From Burkholderia oklahomensis C6786 (GTDB taxonomy: Bacteria; Pseudomonadota; Gammaproteobacteria; Burkholderiales; Burkholderiaceae), in NCBI RefSeq assembly GCF_000959365.1, contig NZ_CP009555.1, forward strand, positions 1,550,001-1,614,000: a DNA stretch of 64,000 bases, written 5' to 3'. The position numbers and the translations under genes were made by a program. Positions 58,052-64,000 of this stretch are shown piece by piece. Numbering within the stretch: position 1 is the stretch's first letter; every line of letters begins with the position of its first letter. Below the pieces are notes generated by a model. The model was not told the DNA's origin and did not search any database. It saw only the letters and a list, made by a program, of their open reading frames with translations.

Positions 58052-58415
58052 GCGGTCACCGGAAAAACAAGGGCTTGGCGCAGCGTGAAACTTGCGTTGC
58101 GTCAGGGGGTTGGAGGGCTCGATCGATCCCTCAAAAATCGGGGGCGAAGCGGCGAAAATACAGCCCGTTTCGGTTCAAATACTGCGAAATTATAAGGTAT
58201 CATTACGCGTTCGACCCAGACCCGGACTGCCTTTGCCGCGCCGCCGCCGCTTTGACGAAGCCGCGCGGGCTTCGCGCCGGTCCCGGAAGATTTCACTCGC
58301 AGCTTCGCGCTTCCGAGCGGCCGCTCCCGCCCGATCCGAGGCTGTTATTTTTTCCGCTGCCGCCCTTCGCGCCATGTCCGCACGGGGCCGGCCCCAGAGC
58401 GAAACAGGATTCTGA
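58052..58415. promoter_or_regulatory. Divergent gatC/mreB control region
   Basis: A 364-bp gap. ATTATA at 58189-58194 gives TATAAT on the minus strand (gatC), and TATAAG at 58191-58196 is a plus-strand -10 candidate (mreB), so the two -10 elements overlap. The mreB leader would be about 210 nt and GC-rich. No strong -35 or operator is visible. Confidence 0.5.
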
Positions 58416-59459
<1,044 letters not shown>

Positions 59460-59578
59460 TCGTCTAGGCATCCGTATGTCGCTCGCGCGGCGTGGCCGGC
59501 TCGCTCGTTTAGAACGAACCGCCGCGCCGTTCGCGCGTCTGAGCAACATCTAAATCGATCACGCGCCCGGCGCCGACC

Positions 59579-60646
59579 ATGGAATACAGTCCGCCGCCCC
59601 TCTTCAAACAAGGTCCGTCCGCGCTCGCGCGGCTGATCTTCTTCGTCGTCCTGGCGATCGCGCTCCTCGTCTCGGACGCGCGCTTCAACACGCTCGAAAT
59701 CGTCCGCGGCGTCCTCGGCACCGTGCTCTATCCGCTGCAGCGCGCGGCGCTCGTGCCGCGCGACCTGTTCATGGGCGCGACCGAGCTCGCGACGTCGAGC
59801 GCGTCGCTGCGCCACGAAAACCAGCAATTGCGCGACCGCAACCTGACGCTGTCGCTGCAGGCGAACCAGGCGGGCCAGCTCGCCGCCGACAACGCGCACC
59901 TGCGCGCGGTGCTCGATCTGCGCCAGCAGATCGCCGCGCAGGCGACGCCCGTCGAGATCCAGTACGACACCGGCGACCCGTTCTCGCAGAAGATCATCAT
60001 CGGCCACGGCTCGCAGGCGGGCATCCAGGACGGCGCGCCCGTCGTCAACGAGGACGGCGTGATCGGCCAGGTCACGCGCGTGTTCCCGCTGCAGTCGGAA
60101 GTCACGCTCGTCACCGATCGCGATCTCGCGATTCCGGTCCAGGTGCTGCGCACCGGGCTGCGCAGCGTGATCTACGGCACGCCGAAGGGCGACGCGCTCG
60201 ATCTGCGCTTCGTGCCGACGAGCGCCGACCTGCTCGTCGGCGACGAGCTCGTGACGAGCGGCCTCGACGGCGTCTATCCGCCGGGGCTGCCGGTCGCGAA
60301 GGTCGTACGCGTCGACAAGCTCGCCGACACCGCGTTCGCGCACGTCGTCTGCGCGCCGGTCGCAGCGGTGCGCGGCGCGCGCGAGATGCTCGTGCTGCAC
60401 TACCGCAACGATGTCCCGCCGCGGCCCGCGACCGACGACGCCGCGAGCGACGCGAAGCCGGCGAAGGGCAAGAAGGCGGTGAAGGGCGCGGACAAGAACG
60501 CGAAGGCGGCGGACAAGGGCGCCGACAAGGGCGCGAAGCCCGCCGCGCAACCGCCCGCGCCCGCCCAGAACCGCCCGGCCGGCGCGGCGCAGCCCGCCGC
60601 CCCGCTCAAACCCGCGGCCGCGCCGTCGCAAGGAGCGCAGCGATGA
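59579..60646 (+). CDS. mreC: Rod-shape-determining protein MreC
   Basis: A 355-aa bitopic membrane protein. The single helix is at about residues 17-35 (LIFFVVLAIALLV), a coiled coil at about 70-115, and the periplasmic beta-domain runs to about residue 280. The last 70 residues are a Lys/Ala/Pro-rich low-complexity tail absent from many homologues. MreC links the cytoskeleton to PBP2. The stop overlaps mreD (ATGA). Confidence 0.95.
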   Translation: MEYSPPPLFKQGPSALARLIFFVVLAIALLVSDARFNTLEIVRGVLGTVLYPLQRAALVPRDLFMGATELATSSASLRHENQQLRDRNLTLSLQANQAGQLAADNAHLRAVLDLRQQIAAQATPVEIQYDTGDPFSQKIIIGHGSQAGIQDGAPVVNEDGVIGQVTRVFPLQSEVTLVTDRDLAIPVQVLRTGLRSVIYGTPKGDALDLRFVPTSADLLVGDELVTSGLDGVYPPGLPVAKVVRVDKLADTAFAHVVCAPVAAVRGAREMLVLHYRNDVPPRPATDDAASDAKPAKGKKAVKGADKNAKAADKGADKGAKPAAQPPAPAQNRPAGAAQPAAPLKPAAAPSQGAQR

Positions 60647-61155
60647 GCCGCCCTCAGTACATCCTGCAGCCGGTCAATCCGTACTTCATCGTCTTCAGCC
60701 TCGCGGCCGCGTTCCTGCTGAACCTGATGCCGTGGGGACGAATTCCCGGCGTGCCCGATTTCGTCGCGCTCGTCGTGCTGTTCTGGAACATCCATCAGCC
60801 GCGCAAGGTCGGGATGGGCGTCGCGTTCATGCTCGGCATCCTGATGGACGTCCATGACGCGGGCCTCCTCGGCGAGCACGCGCTCGCGTACACGCTGCTC
60901 GCGTACGGCGCGATCACGATCCACCGGCGCGTGCTGTGGCTGCCGCTCGGCGTGCAGATCTTCTACGTCGCGCCGCTTCTCGTGCTCGCGCAGCTCGTGC
61001 CGTTCGTGATCCGGCTGCTGATGGGCGCCGCGTTTCCGGGCTGGAGCTATCTCGTCGACGGTTTCGTCGAGGCGGCGCTGTGGCCGATCGCGAGCCATCT
61101 GCTGCTGATGCCGCAGCGCCGTCCGGTCGACCCGGACGACACGCGGCCGATCTGA
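60643..61155 (+). CDS. mreD: Rod-shape-determining protein MreD
   Basis: A 170-aa integral membrane protein with about five helices and the family motif PDFVALVVLFWNIHQP. It works with MreC and PBP2 in the elongasome. It is coupled to mreC by a 4-nt overlap. Confidence 0.95.
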   Translation: MSRPQYILQPVNPYFIVFSLAAAFLLNLMPWGRIPGVPDFVALVVLFWNIHQPRKVGMGVAFMLGILMDVHDAGLLGEHALAYTLLAYGAITIHRRVLWLPLGVQIFYVAPLLVLAQLVPFVIRLLMGAAFPGWSYLVDGFVEAALWPIASHLLLMPQRRPVDPDDTRPI

Positions 61156-61285
61156 CGCGCCGCGCCGCCAGGATTTTTCGCGTTGAACGCCCTCCGACCG
61201 CTCGCCCGCCCGCTCGCATCCGGCGCCGGCCGGCCGAGCCGGCGACACGCGGCGGCGGAAAGCGCGCCCCTTCATCCGTAATCGC

Positions 61286-63730
61286 ATGACCGAATTCAAG
61301 GACACTCAACAGCAGCTCTCGAAGTTCCGCCTGCGCGTCGCGGCGGCGGGCGTGTTCGTGTTCGTCTGCTTCGGCCTGCTCGCCACGCGGTTCTTCTACC
61401 TGCAGGTCTGGCAGCACGGCAAGTACGCGCTGCAGGCCGAGGAGAACCGGATCTCGGTCGCGCCGATCGTCCCGAACCGCGGGATCATCACCGACCGCAA
61501 CGGCGTCGTGCTCGCGAAGAACTACTCCGCGTACACGCTCGAGATCACGCCGTCGAAGCTGACTGACTCGCTCGAAAACACGATCAACGCGCTGTCCGAA
61601 GTCGTGCAGATCGACGCGCGCGACCGCCGCCGCTTCAAGAAGCTGCAGGAGGACTCGAAGAACTTCGAGAGCCTGCCGATCCGCACGCGCCTGACCGACG
61701 ACGAAGTCGCGCGCTTCACCGCGCAGCGCTGGCGCTTCCCGGGCGTCGACGTGCGCGCGCGCCTGTTCCGCCAATATCCGCTCGGCCCGACGGCCGCGCA
61801 CGTGATCGGCTACATCGGCCGGATCTCGAAGCGCGACCAGGACCGCATCGACGCGATGAGCGACGAGAACGACAGCGATCCGGAAACCTACGATCCGCGC
61901 CGCGACGCGAACAACTACAAGGGCACCGACTATATCGGCAAGGTCGGCGTCGAGCAGAGCTACGAAACGGAGCTGCACGGGATCACGGGCTTCGAGGAAG
62001 TCGAGGTGACGGCGGGCGGGCGGCCCGTGCGCACGCTGTCGCGCACGCAGGCGACGCCCGGCAGCAACCTCGTGCTGTCGCTCGACATCGGGCTGCAGCA
62101 GGTCGCCGAGCAGGCGTTCGCCGGCAAGCGCGGCGCGCTCGTCGCGATCGAGCCGAAGACGGGCGACGTGCTCGCGTTCGTGTCGTCGCCGAGCTTCGAC
62201 CCGAATTCGTTCGTCGACGGCATCGACCAGCAAACCTGGGACGAGCTCAACAACTCGCCCGACAAGCCGCTCCTGAACCGCCCGCTGCACGGCACCTATC
62301 CGCCCGGCTCGACGTATAAGCCGTTCATGGCGCTCGCGGGCCTGGCGCTCGGCAAGCGCTCGCCCGGCTGGGGCTTCCAGGATCCCGGCTACTTCACGTT
62401 CGGCGGCCACACGTTCCGCAACGACGTGCGCTCAGGGCAGGGCTGGGTCGACATGAACAAGGCGATCATGGTGTCGAACGACACGTATTTCTACATGCTC
62501 GCTCGCGACCTCGGCGTGACCGCGATCGCGAACTTCATGAAGCCGTTCGGCTTCGGCCAGTTGACGGGCATCGACGTCCAGGGCGAGGCGCGCGGCGTGC
62601 TGCCGTCGCCCGAATGGAAGAAGAAGACATTCAAGAAGGCCGCGCAGCAGAAGTGGTTCGACGGCGAGACGATCAGCCTCGGAATCGGCCAGGGCTACAA
62701 CTCGTTCACGATCCTGCAGCTCGCGCACGCGACCGCGACGCTCGCGAACGACGGCGTCGTCATGAAGCCGCACCTCGTGAAAGAGGTCGAGAACCCGATT
62801 TCGCGCGAGCGGCACCTGACCGTGCCGAAGGAAAGCGGCGCGATCCCGCTCAAGCAGAGCGACCTCGACGTCGTGAAGCGCGGGATGGAGAACGTCGTCG
62901 AGAATCCGTCCGGCACCGCGTTCAAGGTGTTCCGCGGCGCGCCGTACCTCGCGGCGGGCAAGACCGGCACCGCGCAGGTGTTCTCGCTGCAGGGCGGCAA
63001 CTACCGCGGCCACCTGCTCGCCGAGCATCTGCGCGACCACGCGCTCTTCATCGCATACGCACCCGCCGACCATCCGCAGATCGCGATCGCGCTGATCGTC
63101 GAGAACGGCGGCTGGGGCGCGCGGTCCGCGGGCCCGATCGCGCGGCGCGTGCTCGATTTCTATCTGCTCGACCGCAAGAATCCGGCGACGGAAGCGGCAG
63201 CCGTCGCGGCGGCCGCGTCGGCGACCGAGCCGGTCAACGCACCCGTGATCGGCGACGCGACGAAGCCCGTCGGCGTGGCGGCCGGGTTCAAGGCGCTGCC
63301 TCAGCCGACGCCGCCCGCGGCGGCGAGCGGGGCGGAGGCGGCGTCGGGCGCAAGCGGGGCGGCGGCCAGCGACGAAAATGCTGGCGCCGGCGCAGCAGCC
63401 ACCGGCGCTGCCACCCATGCGGCCGGCGCCGCGCCGGGCGCAACGGGCGGCGCTTCAAGCGCCCCCGCGACGGTCGGCAGCGCCGCGAGCGCGCCGCCTG
63501 CGGCCCGCCGCCCGCCGCCGCGCAAACCGCGCCGCGCGCCGGCGAGCGACGCGGCGATCACCGCCGCCGCACCGCGCGACGACCAACGGAAGTCCCTTTG
63601 GGACGACCAACGGAAGTCCCTTTGGGACGACCAACGGAAGTCCCTGTGGGACGACCAACGGAAGTCCCCACGGGACGACAACCGCGCCCTCCCCGCCGAG
63701 AAGCCGGCGCGGGGCGGCATCGACGAATAA
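61286..63730 (+). CDS. mrdA: Penicillin-binding protein 2 with repeat-containing tail
   Basis: An 814-aa transpeptidase of the elongasome. It has a cytoplasmic N-terminus, a membrane helix at about residues 18-38, the PBP dimer domain, then SxxK at S342-K345 (STYK), SxN at S397 (SND) and KTG at K559. The catalytic part ends near residue 632, about where E. coli PBP2 (633 aa) stops. The remaining 180 or so residues are Ala/Gly/Pro-rich and end with four tandem 8-residue repeats (DDQRKSLW and a variant). Confidence 0.95.
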   Translation: MTEFKDTQQQLSKFRLRVAAAGVFVFVCFGLLATRFFYLQVWQHGKYALQAEENRISVAPIVPNRGIITDRNGVVLAKNYSAYTLEITPSKLTDSLENTINALSEVVQIDARDRRRFKKLQEDSKNFESLPIRTRLTDDEVARFTAQRWRFPGVDVRARLFRQYPLGPTAAHVIGYIGRISKRDQDRIDAMSDENDSDPETYDPRRDANNYKGTDYIGKVGVEQSYETELHGITGFEEVEVTAGGRPVRTLSRTQATPGSNLVLSLDIGLQQVAEQAFAGKRGALVAIEPKTGDVLAFVSSPSFDPNSFVDGIDQQTWDELNNSPDKPLLNRPLHGTYPPGSTYKPFMALAGLALGKRSPGWGFQDPGYFTFGGHTFRNDVRSGQGWVDMNKAIMVSNDTYFYMLARDLGVTAIANFMKPFGFGQLTGIDVQGEARGVLPSPEWKKKTFKKAAQQKWFDGETISLGIGQGYNSFTILQLAHATATLANDGVVMKPHLVKEVENPISRERHLTVPKESGAIPLKQSDLDVVKRGMENVVENPSGTAFKVFRGAPYLAAGKTGTAQVFSLQGGNYRGHLLAEHLRDHALFIAYAPADHPQIAIALIVENGGWGARSAGPIARRVLDFYLLDRKNPATEAAAVAAAASATEPVNAPVIGDATKPVGVAAGFKALPQPTPPAAASGAEAASGASGAAASDENAGAGAAATGAATHAAGAAPGATGGASSAPATVGSAASAPPAARRPPPRKPRRAPASDAAITAAAPRDDQRKSLWDDQRKSLWDDQRKSLWDDQRKSPRDDNRALPAEKPARGGIDE
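63578..63673 (+). repeat. Four 24-bp tandem repeats inside mrdA
   Basis: Units start at 63578, 63602, 63626 and 63650. The first two are identical, the third has one substitution (CTTTGG to CTGTGG) and the fourth differs at its last bases. Each encodes DDQRKSLW (the last DDQRKSPR). The unit is a multiple of three, so copy changes keep the frame. Confidence 0.95.
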
Positions 63731-63741
63731 CGGAGACAGGC

Positions 63742-64000
63742 ATGCAATTCGACAAGCGCGCCTCGCTCGACAAGATCAAGCAGATGTTCGCGGGCTTCGA
63801 CCGACCGCTCGCGCTCATCGTGTTCCTGCTGCTGTGCGTCGGCATCGTCACGCTCTACAGCGCGAGCATCGACATGCCCGGCCGCGTCGAGGACCAGTTG
63901 CGCAACATCATGCTGACGTTCGCGCTGATGTGGGTGATCGCGAACATTTCGCCGCAGACGCTGATGCGCTTCGCCGTGCCGCTCTATTCGTTCGGCGTCG
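63742..64000 (+). CDS. rodA: Rod-shape protein RodA (partial, cut by window end)
   Basis: The first 86 codons of a SEDS-family glycosyltransferase. After a short polar N-terminus come the FDRPLALIVFLLLCVGIVTLYSAS helix and a second helix, LTFALMWVIAN. This matches RodA, the peptidoglycan polymerase that partners PBP2. CGGAGA precedes the ATG and it follows mrdA by 11 nt. The remainder lies outside the window. Confidence 0.93.
   Translation, partial: MQFDKRASLDKIKQMFAGFDRPLALIVFLLLCVGIVTLYSASIDMPGRVEDQLRNIMLTFALMWVIANISPQTLMRFAVPLYSFGV

Overview
The window is one continuous stretch of a high-GC betaproteobacterial chromosome. Gene content, near-uniform G/C in third codon positions and many short tandem repeats point to Burkholderia, probably the B. 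pseudomallei/thailandensis group. That assignment is inferred from gene content and protein motifs; no search was run. I see no rRNA, tRNA, prophage, insertion sequence or CRISPR array. Nearly all long overlapping ORFs are GC-driven shadows.

Layout. 1-3511: end of a flagellar export operon (fliH tail, fliI, fliJ, fliK). 3552-8554: a GMC oxidoreductase, an AidB-like acyl-CoA dehydrogenase and a coniferyl-aldehyde-type dehydrogenase. 8638-20232 (minus): a nearly complete oxidative hexuronate/aldarate pathway. It holds a 5-keto-4-deoxyglucarate dehydratase, a ketoglutarate-semialdehyde dehydrogenase, a GudP-type transporter, two glucarate dehydratase paralogues, galactarate dehydratase, uronate dehydrogenase, an SMP-30 lactonase and a second MFS carrier, with a divergent LysR regulator at 20339. 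Together these would take glucuronate/galacturonate and glucarate/galactarate to 2-oxoglutarate. 21514-29273: srkA, several transporters, an aldo-keto reductase, a PhyH oxygenase and small unknown proteins.

29421-40262 is mostly housekeeping: metK, lpxL, dapF, a DUF484 gene, xerC, rlmI-like, a COG0523/CobW metallochaperone, dksA and hslVU. 40466-42568 (minus) holds the redox two-component pair regB/regA and a small cysteine-rich protein. 42894-45252 holds argB, a pyrimidine 5'-nucleotidase and slmA. 45253-46086 is repeat-rich and ends in a riboswitch-like leader for metX-metW, followed by ampG and an M48 protease. 50405-54517 holds an AraC regulator, a zinc alcohol dehydrogenase, exonuclease III and PPK2. 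54645-58051 (minus) is gatCAB. 58416-64000 is the rod-shape operon mreBCD-mrdA-rodA, cut by the window end.

The most notable non-coding signals are two SAM-II-like leaders, one before metX and one before metK. They share sequence blocks, a pseudoknot topology and an extra hairpin. The metX leader also shows mutually exclusive pairings that could hide or expose the ribosome binding site. Other points are a DksA with only one of four zinc-finger cysteines, a tandem-repeat tail on PBP2, and at least five minisatellite-type arrays.
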